Assembly: GCA_021234155.1 (NCBI GenBank)
Contig: JAJEKV010000001.1
Coordinates: forward strand, 26,959,189 to 27,023,188
Reading direction: 5' to 3'
Length of the DNA: 64,000 bases
DNA from: Isoetes taiwanensis
Taxonomy: Eukaryota > Streptophyta > Lycopodiopsida > Isoetales > Isoetaceae
Notes under the pieces: generated by a model
What the model was told of the DNA's origin: nothing
Databases searched by the model: none
Seen by the model: the letters and a program-made list of their open reading frames with translations, nothing else
Program-made: the position numbers and the translations under genes
Part shown: one piece after another, positions 12,291 through 24,860 of the stretch
Numbering within the stretch: the first letter of the stretch is position 1
Layout of the letters: each line of letters opens with the position of its first letter

Positions 12291-14971
12291 GAAAATTGTG
12301 TAGGGATGTTATGTACATCTATAGGTGCTTGTGCCTAAGTTAATATAGCCTTGAAGACCGCTTACAGCTGCAGTGCCAAAATTTTGTGATATATATTTAT
12401 AATAAGCAAGTAGGCCAAAAGATATAAGTCATTGTGAAGGTCTTCATTCTGCACATGGGTATCTCCCATACAAAGTGGCCCATTGCTAAGATGAGCTTGC
12501 AAATTATAGAACAGCTTTTACTTAACTACAAGAGTGTTATCTAAACATATGTAATGCAAGGAGCATTTGATAACAATGCAACAAAAAAAAAATGGAAGGT
12601 AAATATTTTAGGAAAAAAATGGCGATTCCCAATGTATAGAATATACTTTATAGGACTTTTGTAGGAAAAAAGAAAAATATTTAAATACCTATATGTAAAT
12701 TCCACCCTTGAATATAATAGTCGAGTCTCCCTAGGATATGAACCCTAGATAACTTATTCAAAAAGATAGAGAATCATTGGTTTGAACATGTAGTTAGATG
12801 AATTTGATTGAGCCTGAATGTATACAAATGATGACTAGCTCAAGAACGGACTGGAATCATCCAATTTGTGGGAGATGCCATTATCATTGTACCAAGACTG
12901 AAGTCACCATCACTCGTGTCAACCAGCAAATGTGGCCAAAAAAAGATCTCATACAACGAAGAATATTCTGGTCCAACATCTATCAACTCACAATGATGCC
13001 ATGCTGATCTAGAATACCTGGGACGAAAAGATGTGAAGAATATAAAACATTTGGGAACAACACCTTCTGTTTTTGTCAACTACGTAAAGGTACTCAAAAA
13101 GATAGGAACCTTGTAATTATATAGAATAGTTTGTTGAAAAAGACAATCAGTTTGATGGCAAACTCAAACAAACAGAGAAAGACAATGGAGTTATTTGGTT
13201 CGACCACGTTATCAAGGAAGGATTGTAGAATGGAGGAGAAGAGATGGAAAGAAAAGGGAAAAGAATTATGTACGTTTATCTTTATTTTTATGCATGAAAT
13301 TTTTGCGAATCCAAGCCTCAACAACAACTCTGCAAGGCCAAGCAAAAGCTAGGCACATGTTATCGCTATGAAAGCACATCAGTAAATGTACAGCTTAATC
13401 AAAGCTCAATAGCTCTGCATGGCCAAGCAAAGTTGCAAATCAAAGGTTACGTATCGGAAAGCACATCAATCTCAATGTACGGTTTAGTTTCACTAACATC
13501 TAGTTTCAGAATTTAAGCTTATGAACACCAGACTCAAAACCAGAAACTTAGAGCATATGATACAAAAAGCATGAAGTTTGAGATTGCAAAAGCTATGCCA
13601 CTGACAATTCCCTGCTTCATGGCATCTGTCATTGTAACGATCAAACACATTCTCTTCAGCGCAGTATAATGCAATTGTTCGGATGCTTTTAACAGTCTGA
13701 TTGACTACACCTGACTAGCTTCCTCATACACATGTGGCAAAACTATAGCAAGGAGCAGCAAAGGGCAACCTCTGTTTGTACATATAAAAGAGGTTGGACC
13801 ACGACACTTTCCTTGTTATAGTTGCAGGCCAAAAAGAACTATGGAACACCAAATCTGTAAATTCTGAGAAAAATAACTAGTACCTGATACAATCTGTTCC
13901 TTGCAGATCTGTCTCTTGCCTACAGTCCAATACAATCTGCCTCTTGCAAATGGTTTTCAACTTGTGGCTTTGACGAGCAGGACGGCTTCACCCAATTGGT
14001 TTGGTAGCCCGTAACTTCGTCAAAAACTTGTATGTACCTTTTGGCATCACTTTGTCTGTTATTACTGCATCACTCTTGCATCACTCATCTTCTATTCCTG
14101 TTATCTTGCTTTGCTCAGGCCCTTTGTGTTTGGCAGCTGCGCCCAGTAATCTTTCAAAAACTGCTTAGATGAAACCTTAAAATGTAATGTATCGAGGCGT
14201 GCATGCTTTCTTAGTATTTCACTTTCTTTATTTTGGATTTTTAGATATGTCAGGAAGGCATGTCGACACAAAAGCATTGAAATTCCGAGATTGAGCCATA
14301 AAAATATGGTGCGCACTATAGATTATGCACCAGTACATCCACTCAAATACACCACCAAATCATTGCAATACCACATTGAAAAGCATACTAAAGTACATAA
14401 GAAACCCCCTGTTATTATGCTAGATATTCAAGGCAAAAGAGCCCCCAGAAATAAAGAAGAAGAACCTATAAGAAAAACTTATTGCACATGAATCCACTCT
14501 GTGAAGAAGCTCTAAAAGAAGAATCACTCTACAATAATCAATCGACCTAAAATCTCATATTATTAGTCTAAGAAATTGTAAGGCAATGCAGCAAGGAAGA
14601 ATCTATCGTATCAAGATCTTTTGCCCAAGAATCGACTCCATCAAGAAGCTTTGTTTTGAAATTCCACTATGAAACTGACCCCTTACATCTTCAGTAAAAT
14701 AAATCAGAGAAGAATCCGCTTTGCGAAGAGCCTCTGCAAAGGAATCCTCACAAATTGCCTCCTCATATACGACTCTTCTCCACATATCTGTATAGGATCC
14801 TTCGCACGCCCTAATCGACCATATGCTTTCTATTTCCCAGTTCTAAAAGCGCATGTCCCTCGTCATCATTGTACAAAAAAAAAATTGACTAATGCAACTC
14901 AATAACCATTAACAATTTATGTCAGGCCATATCTTTTCTGCAATTTCATAACCGCATTGTATTTTTTTTCT
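12291..14971. other. Unassigned sequence
   Basis: Only short frames occur on both strands, including the overlapping pair 13131-13352 + and 13094-13345 -. No family resemblance and no bounded repeat was found. Confidence 0.35.
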
Positions 14972-15401
14972 GGAAAAATTACTAAAATGCCCCTATATTT
15001 TGCAAAAATTACTAAAATACCCCTAAAAATGGGGTGTTTGGCTAAAATGGTAATAACTTCCTTGCGACTGATCAAACATGAAAGTAGCCTTCACAAAACA
15101 TATAGATGATAGTTGAGATCTGTCTAATGGTAGTAGAATCATCTAAAACGGAGTTGGAATCTTCAAGTTATGGTGCTTCAAATATGGGTTTAACAACTCA
15201 AAAGAGTATAACTTGTGAATTTCAACTCCAATTTAGATGAGTTTGATCTTATTGGAAAAATCTTATCATGATCTACAATTATCATGAAATTAACTTTTGC
15301 ATTTGATGAGCCATTAAAACTATATTACCTAAAATGCCCTTCATTTGAAGGCCATTTTGGTAATTTTTGCAAAATATAGGAGCATTTAGGTAATTTTCTC
15401 C
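14972..15401 (+). repeat. MITE family A, copy 1 (430 bp, complete terminal repeats)
   Basis: The left end is GGAAAAATTACTAAAATGCC, then CCTATATTTTGCAAAAATTA. The right end is its inverse: TAATTTTTGCAAAATATAGG, then TTTAGGTAATTTTCTCC. The two ends pair over roughly 60 bases with few mismatches. The flanks are TTTTTTTCT on the left and TTTTTTTCC on the right, a possible 9 bp target duplication as in Mutator-like elements, although T-runs make this weak. No coding capacity. The interior aligns with the reverse complement of the copy at 18040. Confidence 0.85.
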
Positions 15402-17164
15402 TTTTTTTCCATCTTTTATCATTGGTCTAGATGGATGCTCGAGTGATGGAATCAGAGAATAGACTCTTAACTCTAATAAGTATTTATATTTTAGATAAGA
15501 TAAATAGGTCAACATAGGTTCGTTGCTCAATGTTTGGTAAAAATGCATCCATGGCAATATATCGTTGAGATAAAAAGATCAAGATGGATGTGTGCCCTCG
15601 GACAACCACTTGATGGGCAAAAAATACTTCATCATGTATGTATGCATATTTGTACAGCCTCACGCCAGCTTATTGCCGCTACTAAGCCCCTCTAAACCCT
15701 CCTCCAATTATAGCTAAGCTAGACGCAGTCCTGACAATCTCCAATCCCAAGTCGCCGTATACATATTGATGGCGTACTGATAACACCACGGTTGATGGAT
15801 GGTTTCAAACGATATCGGGAAGATGTTATAATTTACATGTGGCGATGACATAAACGCATCTGGCGCTAACAAGACTAGCGAAACATAGTTTGTCGGCATA
15901 CAAATGATATCTAACCCGACATCAACTGCAGCGTCTGGGCAATACCACCTCGAGCATTAATCTCAGAGAATCCAGCACATTCAGATGGCGGGAGGAGAAC
16001 ACAACTACGATTGTCTCTTTGGTAGAAGAGATACATGCCTTTACGCCAAAACTGCTCAAGAAACAACTAGCTATAGAGAGGCAGTATGTTTCCACAGTAA
16101 GACTTGCTTGCAATAGCTGGAGGATGGTCTTTGCCTAGCCAATCTGAAAGGCAATAAGACAGGGCGGCATGATCTTCAGGTTCGTATGGATGTCCTATCC
16201 TCTAGCACTGATATACATACTCGTAATAGAAAACATTTTAAGTAGGAGATGGGGGCAACAATACCCCAACTTTGCTCATTAGTAGAGGAGATGACCACCA
16301 CGGTTCAAAGAGTTGGTTACAACATTAACATCTTCTATTCTCCAGGAATAGGGTCACCACCAAGATAAGCTCCCCAAGGGAGGTCAGAGGTTTCCAAACT
16401 CCAAGGAGCGAGACAGCTGTTATATGAGATCGAGATTTTTGAGAACTACGCACAACAATTTGCTCAATAGGGCAAAGGCCTTCATGCAAGTAATCTCAAA
16501 TCCAAGCAAGACACGTCCACTTGGCTCACCGGAATATTTGCTTGTCGTGATTTGATATGACACTGTGATCCTCGTCTCCACGTGCGTTTGACTGATCCCC
16601 ACTCAGCCACCCATCGCAAACAGACATTCGCGGTCGCTAGGATCCTATCTCCAAGACATCATGGATGAGCGCACTCAGTTATGCCGCTACATTCTACCTA
16701 CATAAAAACATATTTATGCCAGACAATGTGGGGCACTAGTTACAAGTTGTGAGCAGAGTTTCCGTCAACATGGGAGTACAAGTATTTTTGTGGTAATGGC
16801 ATTGAGGAAGACCAGCATTGGACAAAAATTAATGACAATGAGGAAGACTAGTAATGAACAAACATTACGTGATCTCTTATTTGAGAAGCACAGGATATCA
16901 TCCTACGTGTGGCAAGTCCTAGGTGCTTCACAAATTTTTTGGTTCAAAAAATGATTATCCAATTCACTTAAAATATAGTAAGAGATATGGCCAATCAAAA
17001 AAGAGGCGTATTAAGGATTTTTCCGATTCATTTTTATATAGGTAGGATTTTTTCGGGTTCATAAAATAAGTGATGGAATTTTCTTTTATATGGTTAATTA
17101 GTATGTTTTTTTTTTATTGGTTCTTTAATTATAGTTATGCATGTCCCAGACCAAGGAAACAAAA
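15402..17164. other. Unassigned sequence
   Basis: No recognised gene. Minus-strand frames at 15714-15899, 15922-16113 and 16420-16602 are too short and show no motif. The region is slightly less AT-rich than its flanks. Confidence 0.3.
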
Positions 17165-17830
17165 TTAAAATTTTTTGATTCCTTTCCTTACCCAACGATC
17201 TGATAATAGCAAGTTTGGTGTCGAGAGTGGGACACATAGAGCAACAAGTCTTATTGAAGGGATTAGGAAGCAGATGGAGGAGTCTGGAGTGATATGTATA
17301 CTTTCACGAATGCAAGTTCTAGCTCCTGCTTGCCATAGTCTTTCAAGCAAGTGAAGCAATATGGGTTTTCTGAAGCAAAAGATTTGGCAGAGTTCTATGG
17401 AATGCATGAAGAAATGGATGGAATTACAGTGAGAGGAATTGTGGACAGTTTTGCCTTCATGAAGGAGTTCCAAAGATGGAAAATTCCTGCTTGAGAAGAA
17501 TGGAGAGGTCGCAATTTCTTTGACATGTGAAGTATATAAGTGCTCACTCTAGTTGGGTAGAGAAATTCCCAAATCTGTTACGAGTTACTTTATTGGCATG
17601 TTGCATTTTTGCAGCACTAGGAGTTGTGAGCGTGGTTAACAGAATTAACTTACTAGAGATTAAGTTTAGGAATCAGCTTAACACCGACACTCTTGATGCA
17701 CTTGTTCGCATCTCATTGTAGGGACCTAATATGGAAGACACTAACTTTGCTGCAACAACTACTCATTGGCGAAATGCTGCTCATTACAGGCACATTTTTC
17801 ATAACTTGTTTATGTTATTTTTGAAATCAA
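17165..17830 (+). pseudogene. Broken hAT transposase, C-terminal half with dimerisation region
   Basis: Three consecutive readings in different frames line up with one transposase. The first, about 17198-17350, gives SGTHRATSLIEGIRKQMEE. The second, about 17349-17491, gives EFYGMHEEMDGITVRG and ends KEFQRWKIPA before a stop. The third, from the 17527 frame to about 17812, gives FPNLLRVTLLACC, then NRINLLEIKFRNQLNTDTLD, then EDTNF and HWRNAAHYRHIF. The third part follows the hAT C-terminal dimerisation pattern ('xPNLxxLAxxxLxIPASxxxxERxFSxxxLIKTKLRNRLxxxTLxALxxI') of the ZNF862-like / DUF4371 type. The region normally holding 'ASxxxxER' is degraded to AALGVVSVVN. Frameshifts and an in-frame TAG at 17719 make it non-functional. 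The hATC identification is fairly firm; the upstream part is inferred from continuity. Confidence 0.6.
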
Positions 17831-18010
17831 CTATTTTTTATAGGCTATAAATTTGTTTTGGTATCCTTTTGTTTCAAAGATTTAAAGTTTTATTACTAGG
17901 ATAAGCCCCATCCACATCTGCAGGCGCCTGTTCATCTTAAGGCTAGAAGGAAATGTGCCTATTCATTTCAAAAGCGTTGCCATACACTAATGTCATCGTA
18001 CCTTAAATCT

Positions 18011-18030
18011 TCCTTCCTTCCTTCCTTCCT
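18011..18030. repeat. (TTCC)n microsatellite
   Basis: Five TCCT-type tetranucleotide repeats lie directly before MITE A copy 2. Confidence 0.9.
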
Positions 18031-18039
18031 TAAATCTTA

Positions 18040-18425
18040 GGGAAAGTTCCAAATATACCCCTCAAGTTTGCAAATATTCCAAAATTACCCTCCAAATGAA
18101 GAGCATTTTTTGGAAATATGGTAATATAGTTTTTGTAGCTCCTCGATTGTCTTCACAAACATTATAGATTAAAATAAGATATTTCCAACAAGATAAAATC
18201 ATCTAAATTGAAGTTGAAATTAACAAATTATGCTCATTTTGAGTTATCTTTTATCGCACTTCAAAACACTGCAACTCGACGATTGCAAGTCCTTTCTAGA
18301 TGATTCTATTGCTAGATCTCATTCTCATTTATAAGTTTCATGAAGGGAACTTTTATATTTGATCGATCACAAAAAAGTTATTGCGATTTAAACCAAATAC
18401 CCTATTTCTATTTAAGAGTGATTTT
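18040..18425 (-). repeat. MITE family A, copy 2 (inverted relative to copy 1)
   Basis: The left end GGGAAAGTTCCAAATATACC then CCTCAAGTTTGC is followed by CCAAAATTACCCTCCAAATG. Reverse-complemented, the interior matches copy 1 step by step: GGGTATTTGGTTTAAAT against GGGTGTTTGGCTAAAAT, CAATAACTTTTTTGTGATCG against TAATAACTTCCTTGCGACTG, AGAATCATCTAGAAAGGA against AGAATCATCTAAAACGGA, and AATTTCAACTTCAATTTAGA against AATTTCAACTCCAATTTAGA. Its second terminal repeat is missing or replaced after about 18410. Confidence 0.8.
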
Positions 18426-19190
18426 CTACTATAGTCAATAAAATAAGACTACCGTGATTGGAGATATGACAATCAAGCTTCGACTTCAAATAAAAAATTT
18501 AATAATATAGAATTAGTTGTTTTTCTCCACTATATTATAAAATAAGACACCATCAAAATGCTAGTGGAAAACTCCAAAAAAATAAGACATGTCTTATTTT
18601 AATGATATTTTTAACATATGTGACACTATCTTTATTTTTTTATAACGGGAAACTCGCATCCGGGTATAAAATAAGACCCTCATTTCCCTTAAAAAGGAGG
18701 AACCGAACCTATCCAAAACCCAATGGGACATGGGTAAAAGCACGCTTGTGGTGATAAAACACGATGGCACCACCTTTGTGGCAGACCCGTGGTGCACACC
18801 GGCCGAGACAAGTGGGAGGCGAATTAATGAGCCGACATTTTGAATTTTATGCCACGCCATCGCCCCTCATTTTGAATTAAGAAATAATCACCCTTTCTTT
18901 CTCGTTTTTGCCGCTTGCCGATTGAACCCTTAATGGAGTCACTTAATTGAACGCCACTGTTACACGGAAGGAAATCTCTCCTCAAACAAGAGATTGTGCC
19001 CTATGAAGATCTAGCAGCTTTGGGGTAATGAGTTCCAAATAAATCAAGCACAGTATTTTCCCCAAATGTTTTGTTCAAACCGAAAATTAAGGCATATGTT
19101 TTCAGACAGTTGAAGAATCTCGAGCAATGAACAATACAAAGAGTTCATGCAAATTTCTACAAAAGAATTACAGAGAAGCCACATACATGG
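18426..19190. other. Unassigned, AT-rich then mixed
   Basis: Contains repeated AAAATAAGAC phrases (about 18440, 18540, 18582, 18667) on a T/A-rich background. No gene is recognised. Confidence 0.35.
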
Positions 19191-19370
19191 GGTGGAATGG
19201 CTCAACTGGCAAAGGGCTTATTATCTCCATATAAAGTTGGGAGTCGTTAATTGGAAGAGCTTCTGGATTATTATAAACCCCGGATGAGAAAGCAAGAGGC
19301 CATTTCTTCTAGACCCAAGAGAGCATACAGGCAACCAACCTCGGATTTAGGAGAAAAATAGTAAAAGTGT
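19191..19370 (+). repeat. SINE-like, tRNA-related head
   Basis: GGGGTGGAATGGCTCAACTG then GCAAAGGGC resembles a tRNA 5' half with a Pol III A-box (TGGCTCAACTGG, about 19199-19210). Some 40 bases later GTTGGGAGTCGTTAATT stands where a tRNA B-box (GTTCGAATTC-type) would be, but it is degraded. The 3' boundary is a guess. Confidence 0.35.
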
Positions 19371-20129
19371 GACAGATGATGAAGATGATAGGGAAAAACC
19401 AAATCAAAGTTCCTCTAGACCACACATCCAATCAACCTCACAATCAAAATGTAGTGCTGTTACTGCCTCAGACCAAAATATGCCATTGCAGTATAAGTTC
19501 AAATTATTAGTTGTGTTACAAATTTAAAAAATCTCAAGCTTGACCTACGTGTTAACTGATTTTCAGAGCGCACTCTCCCCATGGGAGCTTGTGAAGGAAA
19601 ACGTCCGGATCCCGTAAGCAAAGGAGAGCCCCCGTGATGATTTCGGGATTTGCTTCTACACTCGCATGAAGATGCCGATGCAGTGAAATGACTGCATAAA
19701 AAGCTCGTGTCGGACTTAGTGGAACAAAAAATGAACTCCGTGAGACAAATCACACAGGCACAAACCAAACCCTAGCGGCAAGAGCACATGATGCCGCAGA
19801 AATAATTGCCTCAAAGTCAATTGGAACAATTTAATGCTAATGCTAACCCCGTGATTTTGTTACTCGCATTGAATCTAAGGCTGATCTTCTCCGGCTGGGC
19901 TAAGCAGGATGTAGTCTTAGAGCCGGGAAGATAGACAACAGAGAGCAACTTAATATCAAAATATCGCATTGAAGAAGCAGCAGGAGAAAATTTATCCGAT
20001 GTCACAATGATATATTTCAAAATAAGATCTTTCTTTAAAATTCGATCCAATCCTCGCCTGTGGTTGGCAAGAAAATCGAAGGAAGACACAGACTGCCATT
20101 GTTAGATTCTTAGTCCGGAATCACAGAAC

Positions 20130-23100
20130 CATGCAATGCAACACAAAGGCAAACTTCCAAAGGCACAAATATCTCAAGCAAATGAGGATCTAACCCCCAA
20201 CAAAGAAAAAGATAGAAAACCGTTACTAGATGAAGTCAAGAAGCATAAGGCTGATGGAAAATGCATATATTCTGAAGCAAAGTTATTGTCAAAGAGAGCA
20301 GAGCATAGGGAAGCCCGACTTCTAATTTTAGAAGTGTGGAACATTCATGGTGCAAAATGAACTAAATTCTCGCCCAAGATGGATCTATTCAAGCAAAGAT
20401 GATATCCTCGTCTTTTCTTAGAAACATGGGAATATGATATGAAACCACTTCAGTTGACATCCAAGATCTACAAAAATTGCTGCCCCCGCACAATAAGAAA
20501 GGAGCATGTCATAGAGGAGGAGGTTTGGCCTGCTATGTTCGGCCCTCCTACACGTGATGTGCTGAAATTGAGCATGCTTGCCCCCTACAAACAAGATTTC
20601 TCAGGGTTGGCGCATTGATGGACAAAAGCCTCTCTATGTTACTATGCTTATTTTGCCCCCATTAGAACCTCGAACTCCGCAAAAGTATATGATCAGCCGC
20701 ATTTGATTCTCATGACCCTTTTCTTTGCATCTTACCGTGAGACATTCTAACTACTCAATCTAAGGGATCGGCTTATGGCGTGAGACTTCAATGCAAGATT
20801 AGGACCCAGGCGTGCTCCTTTATTCAAGTGATGATAGCAATGAACTCGTTGCAAGAGTATACCGAAAGTTAGGAGCACCCTTTGGAAGCTGGCATCCAAT
20901 GATCATATTAGCAATGCTATGGGCAACCGCATTGCAGCCTATGTGGGGCACTACAAAGTGATTGTTTTCAATGGCATGTACCTTTCCAAATTCACATAAT
21001 TATACATAAGCTTTCAGCCAAATGGTGCATCATGGTTGATCTCCCCGCTAGGTAATCCCACTTGTGTAATGCTCGCGACTTTCTATATACTTGAAAAGCA
21101 ACTAGTTTCAGACCATGCACCTCTCGTCAAGCTTTTAGAGCGTATGTTCAAACTCCAAAACATTTTAGAAGCCTCACAAGATCAAACTAATAATTACAAA
21201 GTTGCCGGGTAAATATGCGATATTTCTAACTGCTGTGCTAGAGCAGATATGTTACTGAATCGATGCATTTGGTTATAACCATATTTTGGTTGAAAGCATG
21301 TTGGCAAGAGTAACTCAAGTCTTTGGGACTACTTGGGCATAGAGTAAATCGGGCAATCCGTGCATTTGATTAAGGAATGCATGCTTGCTAAGCGTGCATT
21401 CAAAGAAACCTTATAAGGCGCTTTTGAGACGCTAAGAAAAGAGAATGGCAAACAAGTATACATGAAGCAAAATTAACTAGTAGATACTTGATTTAACCAC
21501 AAAGGCCTTTGAACACATAACCAAAGGCCTCTTCCAAAGTTCTCGATTCTTTTACGAAATAGAGATGATTTCCGCTCAAAGAGCTCTACATGATCCCCAG
21601 AAAAATAATGATCCAAAAGCTCCCCACAACCGAATCCATTTTTTTCTCCTTGGATGTGTACGGTGGAAACCTCGGGCCCGCATGAAAAATGGCAAGTCTC
21701 GATAATCTAGTATGGTGTGCATCTATGTAAATGGGGAGGCCATCTACTTTTGAAAACTCACTCATATTTCAACCTGGAAGGTTTCAAACATGGCGCCCTT
21801 CCCGATGCATGGTATACATACAGAGTCGTCCTGGAAGATATAAATGTGGCAACATACATGACTTACGCACTACGTATCAATTTAGTTGAAATGTTATGGC
21901 TAAAACTTTTGGCTTCCCCTCGGATTTACAAAAATTATGGATTGGGCTACAAAAATGCATTTATAGCAGCATGTCAGTCGGTTTCTGTGGTTGGAAATAC
22001 TCAATCAGACTTGGTTTTAGTGACACCTGTGAAAATACTTTAAAAATGCCAAGTGGCCCAGGAACCGAATTTGTATCTTGCATTCATAGGACCCACGAAG
22101 GCATCTCGACTGCATGGGGATTCTGTGGTAAACTTCATGACAGATTGAGGCAATTGGGGTCCTCAAGCCTCCAAGAGGCAGCTTGTTTAAGTTTGTACCA
22201 AAAGGGTATGGTGAACTCGCTTCCCTTGTATGCTCGTACACATGATCCACAAGATCGTTTAAGCTGGGTTGTGGCTGCCCTCGTCATTTTTGGGTTGTTT
22301 ATTACGAAGTGGAAGCTACTTAAATGGACATAAGTGGAGTTGGTGCTGAATTTAGGTGACCATGTCATAAAGTTGCTGCTCGCATGATATTGTACTCATC
22401 TCCAAAACCCAACGAGATTAAAATCATACTAGATGTCCTCAATGATTTCTCTCGTACATAAAGGTAAACCTGCTAACCATTCCAAATCAAAAAATCATGG
22501 TGTTTGGTTCAAGGCCATGCCAGATTTTTTCAAATTGAGGGGTTGCTCTAGGACACGGTCAAGCCAAGATAAAACATTTTAGGGATTGAAATTTCTCTGA
22601 ACAAGCAAATGGTCACCAAGAAAGATCAAAAGAGCAATAGGAGGGCTAAGGAGCTTTGTTTGGGTATGCCCGCATGGTGAGAAAAATAACCTAGGAGTGT
22701 TTTGCATTTACGTAAGTTGCTTTTGGTGTTCTAGTCAAACCCCGGGTCATGCTTTATGATGTCCATCTTGGCCTGCCAATGGTTAAGCCTGATGGGTTAG
22801 AGGTGCATGTAGAAGAGATTTCTCCTCACAAGAATTGGGAGCAAAAAGCCCAAACGCTCGGTGACATCATGCTTTTTAACAAGCGGACTAGTCCCAATTG
22901 AACATGTTTCATGCCCACATTGCATTATTTAGATAGAACTTCGTATCTTTGATTCAAACGTACGCTTCCCGCCCAGTTTTAGTAATTCTAAGGAAGAAAA
23001 TGAATGATGGTATTCTCAAGTAGCGGATCAAATGGGCAACACTGAATATATCATTGAGGAAGTTGGCCCATGAAATGTGATTTCAAGAATGTATCAGCAA

Positions 23101-23200
23101 AAGCAAATATAAGCTCGAGGATCATGAGAATATGGTGAAGGCGGCTCTTCACAAGAATAAATTGAATTTCGGATAACTACGTGAGTATCATATCTAGGAG
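20130..23200 (+). pseudogene. Decayed LINE (non-LTR retrotransposon) ORF2
   Basis: The order of blocks fits a plant L1-type ORF2. At about 20319 the reading LILEVWNIHGAK matches the endonuclease start ('WNVRGL'). DFNARLGPR at about 20784 matches the catalytic 'GDFNxxL' block. VSDHAPLVKLL at about 21105 matches the final 'SDHxPL' block. Reverse transcriptase signs follow: KTFGFPSDLQKLWIG and CIYSSMSVGFCGWK (about 21896-22000) resemble the 'FGFPxxWxxWIxxCxxTxxYSxxxNG' block. Later, about 22430-22620, a frame with 'LNDFS' and a KSKIMVFGS-like reading resembles 'FxxxSGLxxNxxKS'. Many stops and frame changes break every block, and the YxDD catalytic box was not found intact. The 20136-20360 frame (rich in K and E) may be the remnant before the endonuclease. 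Boundaries are approximate. Confidence 0.6.
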
Positions 23201-23625
23201 CATCTAAACTTGAATTAAGAAACCATTCCTTAACACGGTTTCCTTCCCCATCACCTTGCTATATAGAGACGGGTGATAAAGTATCATTAAAATGATCGAC
23301 TATGTCCTTGTCATTTCATAACCAAATAAATTGAGGATGAGGCCTACAATGGCTTTTTGTCCGGCCATATGAGCATATTCGCGATCGCTTCTTCGGATAT
23401 TAGCGTCAAGTAATCTTCGAGACTTGTTTGGCATGCATCCGACCAAGTCGGGGCATATCTAAAGACAAGCCAAAGAAAGAATAGACATATCCATAAGTGA
23501 ACACATGTCACATCTCAAAGTTCTCGGATTGTTTGTATTTTACCATCTTTAATCATGTTGTTACCTTAAAACAACGCATACTGTTGGCTATATGGACTTG
23601 TATCCCAAATGGGCATGATTAATAT

Positions 23626-23644
23626 TGATTGATTGATTGATTGT
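23626..23644. repeat. (TTGA)n microsatellite
   Basis: Four tandem TGATTGAT-type units end the LINE-derived segment; possibly the degenerate LINE tail region. Confidence 0.7.
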
Positions 23645-23819
23645 TTCTACTGGCCGTAAAATGTAACATCAAATCCACTCTTCAAGTAACCGTATGTCTA
23701 CCATTTTGCATCATGTCATTGGACACACAAGTTATGTCTCTGTGATGCCATCTCAGGGGCATTTCAGGCAATGGATGCCGAATGGTAGATGAGGTATGTG
23801 TGGTCCGGGTAAGTGGTGA

Positions 23820-24135
23820 GTTGTTGGCATCCCACTGTCCTACACCACACCCCACCCTATCTCCCACCACTACACCACCATCTCCCATCACACTCCACCA
23901 TGTCCCACACCACACCCCTCCACCACACTCCACCACCACCACCACCACCTCCCACCACAACACACCATACTCCACCACCACCACACCACACCACTGTGGC
24001 CCACCGTGTCCTGCCACCACAATCCACCACCACCACACTCCACCACCACCACACCACACCCCACCACCACACCTCATACCCACCACCACCACACCACACT
24101 CCCACCACCACCACTATACCACCACCCCGCACAAT
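23820..24135 (+). repeat. C/A-rich CCACCA/CACC array
   Basis: About 310 bases consist almost only of C and A, with CCACCACCA and CACACC phrases interrupted by CTC, CATCT and CATGT. G is nearly absent from this strand. The long overlapping Pro/His/Thr-rich and Gly/Val/Trp-rich frames here are products of the repeat, not genes. Confidence 0.9.
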
Positions 24136-24860
24136 GTCCCACTACTCCTTGCTACCACCATGCCGTGTTGTGTGGTGTGTAATCGTGGCAAACAGAGTGT
24201 TGTGTGTGGTATGTAGTGTAGAGACCACCCAGTTGTGGCAGGATTGTGGCTTTCCATCAAGACGCGGGCTTTTACTATGTTAGAGGCCGATATATATACG
24301 TAGTAAGTTAGTTTTGGCAAGTAATTATGACAAGACTTGTGAAGGGAATGGTTGGCTGCAGCCCATCACTAGATTTGATAGATGCAAGCAACGTATTGCA
24401 AGCAAAACGAGGGACAGGGAAAATGATATCAAAAGAAAGATTGAGTTGATGGAGCATAAAGCATCAGAAATTAGAGCCGATTTGCACAACAGATGGCAAT
24501 CAATCGCGACAACCAAAGCGCAGAGTAGGTTCAAGTTGTAAGCGAACTAAAGGATGGTATTGTCAAATGGCCATGGTTGCCCGGGCTGAATCAATTAAAT
24601 ATGAACTATAAATCGAAAGTGAGCTAAAGGCATGTGAAGACTTATCACTGGAGCCGCAACCCTCGAATTTCCAAGATTTGCATTCTTTCTCGAGCGAGTG
24701 GTCATGACACCTTTAGATCCCCGTGACTTCCAATGCTTCCCGAGGCGTAAGAAGAGGGTATGAAGGTTCATTTCTTTGCGGACGTTGTCCGAAATGGGAG
24801 TGGTAATGTTGCCGGCCAGATAAGGCACGTGTCACCAGATTACATTCCATGTCTATCACA
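24136..24860. other. Flank of the C/A array with a short charged frame
   Basis: 24160-24210 is G/T-rich (GTTGTGTGTGG), so it could fold back on the preceding C/A array. A plus frame at 24314-24541 encodes 75 residues, charged and probably helical (DRENDIKRKIELMEHKASEI). I cannot place it in a family and do not claim it is expressed. Confidence 0.3.

Noticed and set aside
23682-24283. Overlapping open frames of 91-156 residues on both strands, Pro/His/Thr- or Gly/Val-rich
   Set aside because: They are translations of the CCA/CAC simple array; low-complexity composition explains the lack of stops.
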